A DNA stretch of 64,000 nt from Acanthaster planci (taxonomy: Eukaryota; Echinodermata; Asteroidea; Valvatida; Acanthasteridae), in the NCBI RefSeq assembly GCF_001949145.1, contig NW_019091505.1, forward strand, positions 318,059 through 382,058, in the 5' to 3' direction. The notes beneath the pieces are model-generated. The model was not told the origin of the DNA. It saw only the letters and a program-made list of their open reading frames with translations, and searched no databases. The position numbers were made by a program, and so were the translations under genes. Positions 24,047-37,900 of this stretch are shown here, piece by piece (the first letter of the stretch is position 1; the number at the start of each line of letters is the position of its first letter).

Positions 24047-27000
24047 ATGGATGTGTGGACTGTCGAAAAGAGTCTTAACAGAATTGATGAATCTACGTCT
24101 GCTGACTCCATAAAAATGAAAGGATGGAGAAAAGACGAAGGGAGTGTGAATGGTGATGGTCGTAAACGATCTGTGCACACGCAGACGGAGAGCGATCGTA
24201 GAAATGCAGACAACTGCCGACAGATTTTCAACCGACGCAAATGGAGTGAATTTGGCACTGTGACCACTCTGCATGGGATGCGGTACATTACTCAGCCTAA
24301 CCACAGCTTCACTAGAAAGTAAGAGAATCATTTTATGTACAGTCTTTGGCAGATTTCTTTCTGGAAACCACTCTTATTATACAGTGTCTTGTGAGTCAAA
24401 TCAATCTCGTGAATTTGGGGAGCAAAACTGACGATTGCTCGTTGACTAGTTTCCGATCATTTAAAGGGTTTATGTCAGAGAAGAAAAGCAATGATGGGAA
24501 AAGAAGTACATTGTGCTTGTATTTGCCTCCAGTATGAATTACACCATGGCTACTGACAAGATCATGCCAATCACCGAAGCTTGAACTTTTCCTGTCGTTC
24601 TTCATTCAATTTCTTACCATATCCGTCAGCTTGCTGTGGTGCTTCACGATGCAAGGCTGTCCCTAGTTACCCTACAAGATGTTAACAAAATTCCACTTGC
24701 ACCTAGAGTTTGTTTGAAGATCTTGAGTCTGTGATAGTTATATTATGGAAAAATCATTCTTTCATGAACAAAACCGTTTGACTCAACGGCTGTCAAAGAT
24801 TACTCAGTTTTGCAAAAGAAGAACGAATAAGCTATCACTCTACATATTACTTGCAGTGGAAAATACAGAATCTGCATGCTAGCTTGGTGTTGACATTTTT
24901 CCACATGGGGAAAAGGTTCTTGACTTGTTTTGAAGTGGTTGAAGCACTCTGAAGTGTCTGAAATTGCCTGTCGATGTTGCATGAGGAGTTTGTCAACACA
25001 TGGAAAGTGAATGACGGATCGTATCTCTAGGGAGAACAGACTAGCAGGCATCGGTGAACCAAGCTCATATTGATTTGCTTATTGGCTGAAAGATGAATGT
25101 AAAAAAAGGAAGAGAGATTAGCTGGAAAAATCCAAGTCTGTCTAACCAAGTCTAATCTTTGATTAATTTTTTTCCCAACTTTTTCAACAAATAGCTGCTG
25201 TTAATATTCAACTTTTGGCATTCGAACTCGTTCAACAGCTGGTGTGGCCGTAGGGATACGCATTAATCATACATCGCCATCCATCGCTTTAATGTCCATT
25301 TTTTTACTCGAAAATTCTTCTTTGAAAATCCAAACAAAATTGATCCTGACGAAAATATTTTGTTTCGTGTCATTAGCAACATGTCTGTTCCCGGTATGTT
25401 TGTCATGAAACATGTTTTTACGTTTTGGGGAATGCTCTGTTGATTTTAACGTCCTCTTGGACACATGGTGCAGACCACAGTTTGTCAGCAATGGATTCTG
25501 GCCTGCTGTTAATTCAAAGTCGAAATTTCCAGGCAGAAATCGATTGTGTGTCAGGTGGTCTCCATCCCACTTTACGTGCACTGAAAATTAAAACGAATTT
25601 CTTAGCATCAAGATGAGCATTGTGAAATGATTGTGTTGAAAGCTGACTTTCATCGACTTTATGTAAAATAATTATTTTCTACTATTCTTTTTATTAATGA
25701 GCACTAATATCATATAAATTGAGTGTGATTCTGTCGTATAACTTGTTTGCCTAATCAATAAAACGTGTCAGATGAAGAAAAAGCAATGCAAATCGGACAA
25801 TTTGATTAGAGCAGAATGATCAGCTGAGAAAACAGACCGGTGGATAGGCCATGATGTCGAACTGACAACGACGTCAAATAGGCCGAATGCCACGATATGA
25901 AACTGGCATGCGTGCTGGAAAGATCTGAGTTCATGTCGTATGTGTCACTTCGTAAGACATTGCTGTACTCCTTCCAACCTTTTTCTGTATATTATGTAAT
26001 GCATATAGAGGGCAGACATTGTTTATCACAGATTTGCTTGTTGAAATGTATAGGCTGAGTAAATTGACTGATCACTTACAGTAGACTGAATATGCTTGAA
26101 GATGTAATTTGATGAGTGGGATGAAAAAGACGATGCTTAGAAGGAAGGCTGATTTGAGGATTGCGAACAAGTTCTGCAGCTACAGTCAAAATTGCAATCA
26201 CCCAACTTGTTTATTACCTTTATTTTTATTTGTTTTAAAGGGGGTGGCTTTTTGGAGTACGGGGATAGGACTGGACGTTGTCTCCCTTGGATGTACAAAT
26301 CTTGTCCAATTCACGAAGGTGTAATTCATAAATCAACATTTTAACATCGTAATGCCCATTCGCTGCTGTTCTCATCCAAAAATGACGGTCAGCTTCCAAC
26401 ATCGAAACAGAATGTAATCCCACAGATGAAATTTATATTCTAAAAAGGGGCAACTGTGATTTGGCGTGACGTTATCGCTTAACTCGATGATTATCTGAAT
26501 TACGTTTGCATCAATTCCGCACAGTGCACAAGACAGACCACGTGATGGATTGCCCATTATCGTTCTCAAACAGAATCAGGCGGAATAAGAGCGCGTAAAT
26601 AGGGAAGGAGTTTGTGCTATCATTGGCTGCATTTATCTCCAACTTTAAATCAAATCTAAGAGCATTTGACACGGGGGAGGTAGGCATCCACACAAAATCC
26701 AGAGTGCCAATTATTGCCGGTATTCTTTGCACAGAACCGCTCTGTCTTCGCACGCAGTCTGTCAAACACAATAGTGACATTTTTGTATTTGCCTCGCACC
26801 AAATTGGATCAAGATATTGTGGTTGAGCGCAGATGTAATCTGCATTCTTTCTACCGAAAATCCCCATGAACGTCGTGGGGGAGGTACCTTGTTTCCCAGT
26901 AGTGAGCAACTTTATTGAGTTGAAGTATTTTTCCTATTCTTTGTCCGTCTATGAGAAGTAATTGAGTATACCAGTGACTTCCCAAAGTAAAGGGTGCAGT

Positions 27001-30000
27001 CCACGAAGCGAGAATTCTTGGCCAGCTCATAAACAATTAAAAGTACCCTCACAGATTTTTTTTTTTTTAGGAAAATTGTTTGGCTCCCAAATTGATGAGA
27101 TTGTGTATTATAATCTTCGCCAGTATCAACTTCCCGGCTCTTTTGGCTTTAATATGAGAACAGAATGGTTTACAAAATACGGTTGACAAATGGTCCTAAG
27201 TACCTGAGAAAGTGGAGGGTTGAGACTTGAAAAATGGCTGCAATCAGACTTCGGAAAAATCAGTTCTTTTCGGGGGGATTTTGGTTTGTGGGTTTGTGGG
27301 AATTATTAAAAATGTGATCGGTTAACCCACAAATACATTGAAAAGAAATGGGAAGATCAGAGACCAAACAATAATAGAATTTGTGTTTCAGAAACCTGAG
27401 GGATGTTGGTACGCAAGTTATTGGGCCCTGAACAGTGCTTACATTGTTTTCAATGGGGTTTGAATCAGTGGACTATACCCATAGCCATGTGATCTGCAGC
27501 CCTTCAGAGAACGGACGCAGGAGCCAGTTCTGGATATCAGCCACTTTGGAAGGAGATCCGTGTTCCGGAAACCCGAATGAAAAATCAAATTTTGTGACAA
27601 GTTACCCCCATTAATTGCATCAATCCGTCCATTTCACCATCATTATACGAGATAACTCTGCATTCTTTACAGTTTGCGTTTCCAAGTCACAAATCAGTAC
27701 GTGTCTGGTTTCGCAACTGTGACGTTTTCTCGATTTCTCAAGAGAGATCGTATCTCTTGTTGTTGAAGACATGTCAACTTTAATTGGAAAGAAAATCATC
27801 GTACATGGCGCCCTCTTCGGCACTGTTATAAGACAGTGATTCAGATAACAATCGACTTGGCACGAACCAACAATCCAAACAAGATTGGAATATCAGGCGC
27901 TGATTTGTATCACTTTCGCAAGCCTAGTAATTGGATTCTGAAAAATGCCAATATTTTCCTTTGCAAACTCATCGCGTGGTCTACCGTGAAAACAGACTTA
28001 TCTGATTCTTGAGGTTACACTTCATTTTCTCCTAACTCTTCCCTGATTCATCAATTTCCCCGACTAAAACTGTTCGCCATGAAATCGTTTTCTGTGTGCA
28101 TTTATTTGCGAGTTATTACAGCATGCATTGCCTTTGTATATGTGACCCACTCTGCAAAAAAGGCCTCTGTATGTTACAAACCATTCCGTACACCTGTCAG
28201 AGATCCATTCTAAATTTGATTGTATCTCGGGAATAGAATGTGTGACAGATGTCAAAAATACACAAATTTAATCCTTGTTAAAATGCCTCTCTATTAATGG
28301 GCATCACTTAAAATCAATTTGTCGCACATAAGCCCAAGGGCTATTTTTTAAAATATTTTTTTCCTGCGCTTGTGTTGAAGAGACGTAGGCCTACGCCTTT
28401 ACGTTTGTCCTAAGAATATTTGAAATATGGTTATAATATGAATTTCTCTTGAACGATCAATTTGGCCGACGTGAATCGCCAAGTTTTATCAAGATTACTT
28501 CAACTGCGACCTAACGCTAGGTGGCGTATTCTTGCCACGACACGCCTGTACGCAATTGAAAAACTATACCGGTGACAAATTTGTTCCCAATGCAAAATTT
28601 TCCAGCTAAATTGGCCAATTTTGTTCCGCCAACGAATTGGACAAAAGGTTTTCTCCTAGACTTCGGCAAGGGTCAAAGAGAACGTGTGTTGCTTCCCGAT
28701 GGATCCATAATTCTTGGATATTTTGAGGATGATGGAATGAAAACAAATCTGTGGTGGACAGTGCAGAATGTGAGTCAGAAACTACATGAAATACAATAAG
28801 AATATAGAGTTCCAGTACATTTTGTTTGAAGATGAAAATCATGAAGTGTTATAGACACAATCACAGCCCAAACTGGCACTCAGCTCTTAGCCGTAAGTAC
28901 AATAAATATTTACATATCCACCTCCTTACACTACATGCTATTATAAAACTCAAACCTTAAGGCGTATCTTAAGAGCATTCTTGTCCAAGTCCTTTGTGAA
29001 TAGACCTTGTGCTTAGTTCGTTTTCACGCACATGTCTCTTGATAACCATCAACAAATGTGAGCCTAAGCATCGGATCAGAATGACAGTCAACACTATTAA
29101 TCCAGCGAAACTTCCCAGAGCGCCATCACAGTGTAGACATAAGCAGAGCTGTTGTTGTGTAACTATAACAGCATGATGTTGTTTCTGCACAGGGTGATAT
29201 GGGCCATCATCCTACTGTCTTTTATGGGAGTTCTCATCTTTGTTGTCATTGACAACACAGTTCGTTACTTTAATTACAACGTGACCAGCATCGTGACGGT
29301 GAAATACGTCAATGACCTTACCTTCCCCGCGGTTACAATTTGTAACTACAATCTGCTGAGGAAATCCTACTCCGAGCAGGCCTTTGATGAGGATCTGTTG
29401 GAAGCGTTCAAGATTATCTCTCCCGGAGGAGGACAAAACTCCGTCAACTTCACAGCCTTGAAAGACTGGAACATCACGGACGATTTGATTAAAGGGGCAC
29501 ACCAGAAGGAGGATATGATCATCGAATGCACCTGGCGATCGACTAGGAACTGTACAGCGGACAATTTCACCCAGGTTCTGACTGACTTTGGGGTGTGTTA
29601 CACCTTTAATAACCCTAAGGATCCAAACGACGCATTGACGGTTCAGCAAACAGGTTATGATAGTGGTCTTTATCTACGATTGAACCTGGAGCAGTATGAT
29701 TACTTCTACGGATCTAGTAAGGGTGCCGGATTCAAGGTAAAAAGTCCATATCCCCACACCCGCTACCGGTCTAGCATATTTTATAAATATTCACTGTTTT
29801 CTAAATGGCACAGTTGTCTTTGCTAAGCATTATGCTACCAGGTCTCAGACAACGCAAACAAGAACATCTGAGATAATACGTTTTAGACATAGGCATTACT
29901 TTTGTTAGTACCGCGGTGAAATATGGTATGGATATCCCATTCACAAATTATACTGTATTTATGTCAAGTTGAAGTTGTCTTGGAATTCTTTTGCTTTCAA

Positions 30001-33000
30001 TTTCAGATCATGCTTCATAAACAAGGAGAGTTTCCTTTCGTCAAGCAGCTTGGCTTTGCTGTCTCCCCTGGATTTGAAACCCTGGTCACTCTGAAATTTA
30101 CCCAGGTAGGGCCTATAACTTTAGCTGATGTTCCAGTGATTTCATTATGTCGCTGGTTTATGCCTGTTCGATACTCTGTGTTTTCTCTGCATCATATACA
30201 CAAATAGAAAAGAAATGACACACGTCATTTTCGTAATGACAGGTTACAAAATCTTAATCCTCATAAATCACGACGCCACAAAATGGTCTAAAATGTGTGA
30301 GTAAATAAAAAGGTGAAGTGACATGTTGGCTGGAAGACAAGCAACACTATTATAAAATCCATGATGGGCAAACATATAACCACAGAGTTCCTGTACCCGA
30401 CGGTTCCCATCATAAGTATGATTCACCGCAGGTTGATCATGATATTTCAATAGCATGTAGTAAAGACTGCGAAAATCGTGACTATTCATAATTAAATATT
30501 TTGACACTTTTCCTCGCTGCAAGAAACCCTGCATTGAAGTTGCTGAGTTATAGTGCATGCTAACTCCATTGTATTCACGTCAACAATTTTATTTATGAAT
30601 TGCAAATGCTTGTCCAAAATGTATTAAAGTACTATAAATACATGTGAGGGCAAATGTTAACTTTTGTTGGCTCTTTTTTTCCCGTCGAAACTACTTTTTT
30701 TTTTACTTTCTTCTTTGTAGTTGGTGAATTTAGAGACTCCGTATGTCTCAGAGTGTGTTGTTGCAGAGGATATCCAAGGCTTCAAGTACACGGTAGAAAC
30801 CTGCCAGGCATTGTGTAAGACCAAGTATATTTTGGAGGGTTGTGGTTGCAGGACGACTGACCTACCAGCTGGACCAGGTTAGCCCTTGAATCTCTACAAG
30901 TCCTCCTCAGAATTACAATCATTTCTCATTTTCCCCGTTTTTTTGAATGACCCAATCTGATATGGAAGAGGAAGTTTTCACGATATTGGCATTAATTCTC
31001 AATTAAAGTGATTCTTTTTGTCATTTCAGACATATCGAAAGTAAGGTTTTGCAGCTATGGTGAGATAGTACAATGTGTTCAACCGGCAATGCGTAAGTGT
31101 GAGTTCTGTTTCAATAATTCCCGAGTGCTTTACCCGTAGATATGATTCATAGCCTTTTCCTACCCCCGTTTTTCCTGATTTTGCCTTTCCTGATTTTGCC
31201 TTTCCTGTGCAAGACCAGTACTGGTACCCTCACGTCTAACCCTGAAATTATATTTTCGGCAAAAAGGCAAGGAAAGTGTTACCCTTCACCATATTTCTGA
31301 ACAATTTTGACATCCTAAGTGTGGTTGCGTTGTTTTTAAGATTTTGTTTCAAGTTTTTGTGACCAGCGCATTTCACCAGATTTTAATTGGATGGAAACAT
31401 GGATACGAAATCAACATTTCAATAAGTAGCTTCATGCAAGCCATAAATTCATAGATACCAGTAAGCCTAATGAATCTTCTGATTGAGACGTTAACACCTG
31501 CAGTAGGCCAGCGCCTCTCCCTCGCTTGGTATAGTAATTCTTTTGGTATTAATGTGCGGTTGCATTTTTACAAGTCCGACAAATTATTTAGTGACTATGG
31601 CAACTTGGAGCAGCGCGCGAGAAAGTGATTGTTACTTTGGCTCATTAGCATTTCCGTACAGCACCTGTCCAAACAAACTTTCATAATCGAGCTCCATTTA
31701 CCGACAGTTAGCAACAAAATGCTCTTTTGCTGAATTAGGTGTGATTTTTTTTTCTTGGAACATACATCAGTAATTATCACGCAGCGTCTGCGGTACCGAG
31801 GAGACAGTCCCCTGCTTGTGCTGAACGGCGCCCTCTCAGTCGGGAAGTTATTAAACAGAGTCGTGCAATTTTAGAATAATGCTCATGAGCTGTCAACATG
31901 CGACTCATATACTTCATTTTCAGTTTGGTTGTTTTTGTGTGTGTGTGTTTGTGTTAGGCAACTTAACTGCTTTGAAAAAATGCAATATGTCTATAAGAAA
32001 TGAACTCAGTCGTGTTGCTTTGTGTATTTTTGAAGATAGTATCGGAATCACTACAACAGTGTGGAATATTAGTCTTGTCTATTGATCATTCTGGAAAGAG
32101 AAGCACAAAGCCCGACCAGAGATTGAACCAATCATACAGATTGTTTGTTGTGACTTGGTATTCCAGGGGCCTTCATGGCTGACCTCGATGCTCGATGTAA
32201 CTGCAGCGTACCGTGTTTTCGCGAAGTCTTTACACCCAGAATCTCGGAGGTTTTCTGGCCAGCTGAACACATCACTAAGGCGTTACAGGATGCCTTCAAC
32301 AGTAGCGAAAGCTTCCTCAGGTATGGTGTTTTCCAGATGTCGGACTTGGCTCTCTTGAGGATCACTTGATTGAATTGGGTCAGACTTTGGTGTTACTAGA
32401 GGGCTTGCATGGCTGCCATCTTGCAGGCCAATGCTTTTGATCCACAGGGTATGCAAAAAGGAGGTTTCCCTTTGGAACAAAAGAACAGCCTTGTTAGATG
32501 GCTACCATGCAAAGCCACTGTTAGGTCAAATTCAAATGATGGCCTAGTACCGGTAGTGACGGGGTCGCTGTTCAACAGTGTTGGATGTCGGTCTTTGTTT
32601 TATTGTTTTATGGACTTCATTTTGAAATCTATCACGGAACTTTCAAGCTTGTTCTGTTCTGAGACCAAAACATGGACGGACATGATAAAGCATACCCTTA
32701 AATACCACTTGTAAGGGATGAATCGTGCTACTTGAAAATTCTTAACTACACATTCTAAGGAGTCAAGTTCGATCGACTAAGATGCACTCAAGCAATGCAT
32801 TCATACAAAGAGACACATAAGCTGAAACCAATTATGGTTATCACTCAGTATGCAAAAGAATTTATATTTGCTGTAATGATTGTTGTTGGTTTAAGTTGGC
32901 ACATTTCATTCTTTAAACTGAGCAGCCAAATTAAAGTTGGTGCATTTTGCTTCATATCATGTGTACGGTTGAAATTGCATGTAATACATTGCATGCCCAT

Positions 33001-34368
33001 TTGCTGGTCATAATCCTTCATGCGGCCGTGTTTCTCTGTATATCTGGTAGAGTTAGATTCAAAGCATTGCTTCAGTGTTAATGCCAGTAATTCGTTTATG
33101 GAAAGCACGATACCCGAGGAATCCTTAGTTCTTGTTCAAGGTCTTCATGTACATGCCAGATTTCCATCTTGAGTACTTGCTCCGTCCGGTTTTTATTTCA
33201 TATCCAGCTAAGACCGCTAGAAAACAGTAAGTGCTGCTTTTATTTGTTTATGCGACGGGGTGACAACGTTTTCATTAATCTGGTACAAGAGGGCGCATGA
33301 AAAATGCTTTACCAATTTGCTTAGGCCTATTGCTAATATTTTTAGAAAGATTCGGCGAAGATCGAAACGTCAGGCCGTCCTTATTTTGTGACTAATATTA
33401 TTCGAAAGTTTTTTTTTAACATCCTTGCATGAATGGAATTTCGAAAACTATCTTGTTTGTATCTGTTTTATCGATTCTCGGTTCTTACATGACCAACAAA
33501 AGGTGTGCTTTGGAAGTAGCATTGCGTTTACAGTGCATGAAAATTAGCTGCAGTTGAAGCTCAAGTTGTAGAGAGGACGAAACATGTACGAAAATTTGTG
33601 GCATTTTCTTCACGTGGAATTTAAGTCATTCTCGCTTTACCTTTTCATTATAAACTGGAAGGTATGTTTTAATACCGTGGATGAAATATGCTAAGAATGA
33701 AGCCATGACGCCAACGTATAATAAGAACAAGTTTTGTTTCTGTGCTTATGTGTTTTCCTGACAGGAAAAATATAATCGATATGGTGATATTTTTCGAGGA
33801 ACTGAACTACGAGGAAATCCGACAAATTGCCGCGTATACATTCACTGATTTGTTGAGTAAGTTCACTCCATGATTAGCTTGTTTTTTTCTGTGTGAATAA
33901 TATTTATGTTAACCATACTGCTCAAGCACAATACACTTCACGATATCAAATCACCAATAATCTAAATGTACGCTCGAACGCCGCCCATGAATTAGATTTA
34001 TCATGGGTCCCATTCACTGTACAACGGTACAATAATATTGCATTTCTTTATTTCGAACGCACCAAGTTGTTTTTGATTTGATTGTTATTTGTCTATGTTT
34101 TGTTTGTATTTTGTTGTCTTGTCTACCTGTCCTCCTCCCAGCCCTTTCTGGGACCACACCTTCCCCACGCTGTTCTGACTTGTCTGTATTACTTTGACTT
34201 GCAGGTGATATTGGTGGCTACATGGGTCTGATGGTGGGCGCAAGCTTGATCACTTTCCTGGAGTTCATTGACTTCTTGGTCTTAGGAGCCATCGAATACT
34301 GCCAAAAACACAACATGTTTAAACGACGGGGAAAAATAAATATCAGTCAAAGTCACCTTCATCGTTGA
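24047..34368 (+). CDS. ASIC-like DEG/ENaC sodium channel, gene C (complete, 514 aa)
   Basis: Third channel paralogue, on the opposite strand. Coding exons are 24047-24318, 29193-29736, 30007-30105, 30721-30877, 31030-31092, 32167-32320, 33765-33856 and 34205-34368. They total 1545 nt, with all junctions GT/AG and phases identical to genes A and B. The N-terminus has a basic cytosolic stretch and the pre-M1 motif TTLHGMRYI (HG at 76-77). M1 follows directly (VIWAIILLSF), then FPAVTICNYN. The ectodomain keeps the Cys framework (TDFGVCYTFNNP, EGCGCR, CNCSVPC). M2 holds G-A-S (472-474), the usual ASIC filter, where A and B have G-M-S. The tail is longer and basic (FKRRGKINISQSHLHR). The first intron is 4.9 kb. 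C is more diverged than A and B are from each other. The activating stimulus cannot be read from sequence. Confidence 0.92.
24319..29192. other. Large first intron of gene C, no recognised gene inside
   Basis: This 4.9-kb intron separates the N-terminal exon from the M1 exon. It contains several chance-length open frames (minus 26511-26909, 132 codons; minus 25267-25581; plus 28572-28799). None has recognisable domains or convincing splice context. A poly-T tract precedes AG at about 27057-27070 with no exon that fits. Regulatory content is possible but not visible. Confidence 0.5.
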
Positions 34369-34898
34369 ACCAGACACAAAAGTTGTAAATAAGAGATATG
34401 TATTGGGTTGATATTGGGGAAGTACCTCAGTTGTAGTCTTGTAGTTTCGATCCCTCTTTCTACGAATATTACTGTTTACCGTCCCCCCCCCCGCCTAGAC
34501 GGAGGTAGCCTTGTACAATCTTGTCATTTATAAGGATGGGTGTTGATTCGCAGGCTTCCCGACATGCCCAATGTAAGCTGTGAGACGGATGTAAGAGATT
34601 TACAATCTAGTTATTCTTCCCACCTGCTGTGTGTTGGTGGGAAGGGATAACCCGAGGTAGTACCCCTTTCTGTCATTTATACATGATGTCATTGTCAAGT
34701 AGCTAATACAGAATTTGTAAACATGACTTGTATCTGTGGATTTTATTGCAACGCTACCGTGGTTTGAATCGATTATATTAGATTTATTAGGGTCTCAAAT
34801 GTAAGGTAACACAACAATATTAAAATGTTCATTTAAACGCTCCTATAACCACTAATTTGAGTGGTATGTTGCTATAGGTAATTTGCCTGCGCAAGTTG

Positions 34899-34983
34899 AA
34901 TAAATTTAAATGAGGGAAAAGTGCATGTACGGCTAACAACAATGATTTCCTTTTATTTTGGATAGACAGAGAATCAAAATAAA
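34899..34983 (+). terminator. Candidate polyadenylation signals of gene C
   Basis: Two AATAAA hexamers, at 34899-34904 and 34978-34983, are the first canonical signals after the stop codon at 34366-34368 (an earlier AATAAA lies within the last coding exon). Which one is used cannot be told. Confidence 0.35.
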
Positions 34984-37900
34984 GCATAAAAATGAAAGAC
35001 GATAATGACCGAGGTACAAGTTTTTTTTTCATTCAGTTGAGACCTCCGTAAAGCAAAATTGTACAAAAGGATGATAACTGATGATAATCATATGTAGCAA
35101 ATGACCTTTCCTGTGATTTCAAATAAATGTAAATTAGGTTTAATATATTCTCATATTTAAATATTGCGTTAGTCAGTAATTACGACTGAATTGGACATTC
35201 TCATTTCCGGTCTGACAACCATTCCATTAAATTCCAAGGTTAACTCTCATCGAAGTGAAAGTTTATTTTGTTGCGTTTAATGCCCGTTCTCGATACACTT
35301 AATGATGTTCCTGACCTCATTCTGTTGTTATAGGTTTACCTTGAGCATATCTCCCTGAAAGTTTCTCTCCAAATTTTCCCTTAACCTTTGCAGTTAAGTC
35401 TCAATAATCCAACAGGTGAAGGACTGAAGACTGCTCAGGCTAATGATCTACGTGAGTTTCTTTCTCGGAAGCCGGGATCTAAGTAGTAATTCTTCATCAT
35501 CTTAAAGCTAGTGATAATATGAAGTAGCTGTAAATCTCGCAATAGTTGGAGGTTGTCAAACGGGTTGTTTCTCCTCATAGTTGCCAACAATCAGTCCGGT
35601 TTCAATTATTAGTTAATATATGCATGTTTACAAATTTTATCCATAATGCAAGTATATACATGTATTTTGTCATCGAGATGATCTTGGTTTTGCTTGATGA
35701 ATTTTAAGTTGACCTGATATTCGTAATGCTTAGAAACTTTTATCCGCAATACACGTATTGTTTCATTAATGGCCTTGGGCTTGCTTTCCGGCAGCGAGAA
35801 GCGCGTTGTGAGTTAATAGTTTTTATTTTCAGCGCAGCGAATGTCTAAACCAAGTAAAGTTTAGTTGAATCGGCTGAAGTCGCTCTCATTTGCGAGTTAA
35901 ATTTGAATAAAGTCTGTAATACTGAGTTCTTTAAATTCACGTGAACAAAACAACTTGAATTTTTCATACTAAAATCACTGTTGCTATACCTCGTGATTCA
36001 GGGCAAGCTTTCGCATAGTTGCCAAAGAGATGCCTTGCAACAATACATTGTTCTCAATGGATAAGAACGGCAAGAAGTTACCAGTCCATCCCAGAGATGG
36101 AGGTCGCTATGCAAAAGCTTGCCACGAATCAGTGTGTTTAGTCTGGGGAATTCAGATTGTTACGTTTCTGTGCATTCAGAAAACAGAGTGTACCAGTTAT
36201 TATTCAAATTTAACTCGCAAGTGGCTTATTCGGGTTTGGCGCGGCGGGACTCAGTATAATATCATCCAGGTGTTGCAAATCCTTTCACCCTCTAGATGCA
36301 TATTCATATGCGTCAAAGATCACGTGATTATGTTATGCACGCCTTACTGCACTGAAGGCTTTCATACCCTGGGCTAATCAAGCTCATATCGCAGGAGGCT
36401 CAACCATCAAGCTCAGCTGCTGCACGGTGAAGCAAGAGCTCCAGAAACCCCGAGTTCTCGACTGATATAGTCAACCCTTGGTAAGTTTAGGGACCACTCA
36501 TAAAAGACCAGGGAGGTATATAGTAGGAAAAGAAGACCATCCTATCTTTAAAAGTGCGTTGGTGACCATATCGGTTCGGAGGTTTCCGTGTTTAATGTAA
36601 CGGTCACCAACTGCCAAAAACTCCGTTTATGCTGGACCTAAGCATCAGAGTAACTGGAGTGATTATTTTGCCTTTCCTTCTTTAATTTCGGGGGAGGCAT
36701 AGGCCTCGAGCGAGGGGCCCTTCTCCGTCCCCATGCATATACGCCAAATTTATGGTCGGTATGCATCAGTGGTTGACATAGTCGATAAGTATTGTGCCTC
36801 GGGAAATTACAGCTCCACCTTCTGACCGACTGACACCACTTCCCTCCGCTATTCTCCATTGTACGAGAGAACAAAAGTTTTTACTAATGCTTTGAGCCAT
36901 AAGATAAATTCCATCATTTGTCCAGCGTTGGCTAGCTATGTACCGCTGCATGTACATTAGATTTACTCCTGGCCAACTTTGTTAATTGGGCAACTTTTCG
37001 GTGGGTGCACAACTGTTACATTCACATGCACAGCGCATGCTTACGAGGTTGCACACAAAGACGCAGTCCTTCATCAGTGGTTCATAGGACGCACAAGTTT
37101 AGTTACCTCACTAGTCCAAATGAATTTAGATGCTGCGAAAATATACTAAATTAAGGTTTTCAAATGCTATCGATGCGACTGTGCGGAGTTGGCGACTTTT
37201 TACACCATCACCAAGCAAGTTTTTTGAGCGGCTGATGTGGGAACCACAGTTTACTATCTCTTTAAATGGAGACCACGTTGATAACCTTGTAATTACATAC
37301 ATTTGTCATCGAAATCCCGCGGTCACCGTAGGAAATTCTTTCGTTGAGAAATTGCTTGCAGTTGGAATATCATCTGGGAAGTATCATTTATAAATTTCTA
37401 AATGATTGATCTGTCCTGTAAAACTATAAATGGTTGTCATTGTTAATGTATTGTAAACCTTGTCTAACAGATAGTAAATTGGCTAAATGTGGATTTTAAA
37501 AAGAAAAACACAAACGCCAACATTACAAACTATACGTGACGATTAACATATATATTTAAATAAGTTAAATGAAGAAAATGCTGAAATTAAATGGAATGGG
37601 TACGTAAAACAAATGACCAAGACACATCAAAAACACAAGTGCGCTATAATTATTAAGGAGTGTTTAATTTAAATTGAAAATTTGTAATCACTGCACAAAA
37701 TATTATATTAGAAAGTCAACCCGTAGAACATTTCATTTTCCCGCGGTCTTTTGCACCGCAGAAATTATATGTATATTACTTTCATTCACGTAATAAGACA
37801 TTAGGGAAAATAGCAGTAAAAACCTTACACGTGTAAACGTATGTTGATGTGCTTCTGACCGAGTAATTCTCAGGCAGACAACTATAACTCGCCATTTCGT

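Noticed and set aside
23990-24060. tRNA-like T-loop (GATTCGAATCC on the minus strand) just before gene C
   Set aside because: No A box at the right distance and no pairing acceptor stem; a chance B-box match.
26511-26909. 132-codon minus-strand frame in the first intron of gene C
   Set aside because: No recognisable motif, no splice signals and unremarkable composition; length alone is not enough in 64 kb.
29212-29649. 145-codon minus-strand open frame
   Set aside because: Antisense to the M1/ectodomain exon of channel gene C; explained by that exon.
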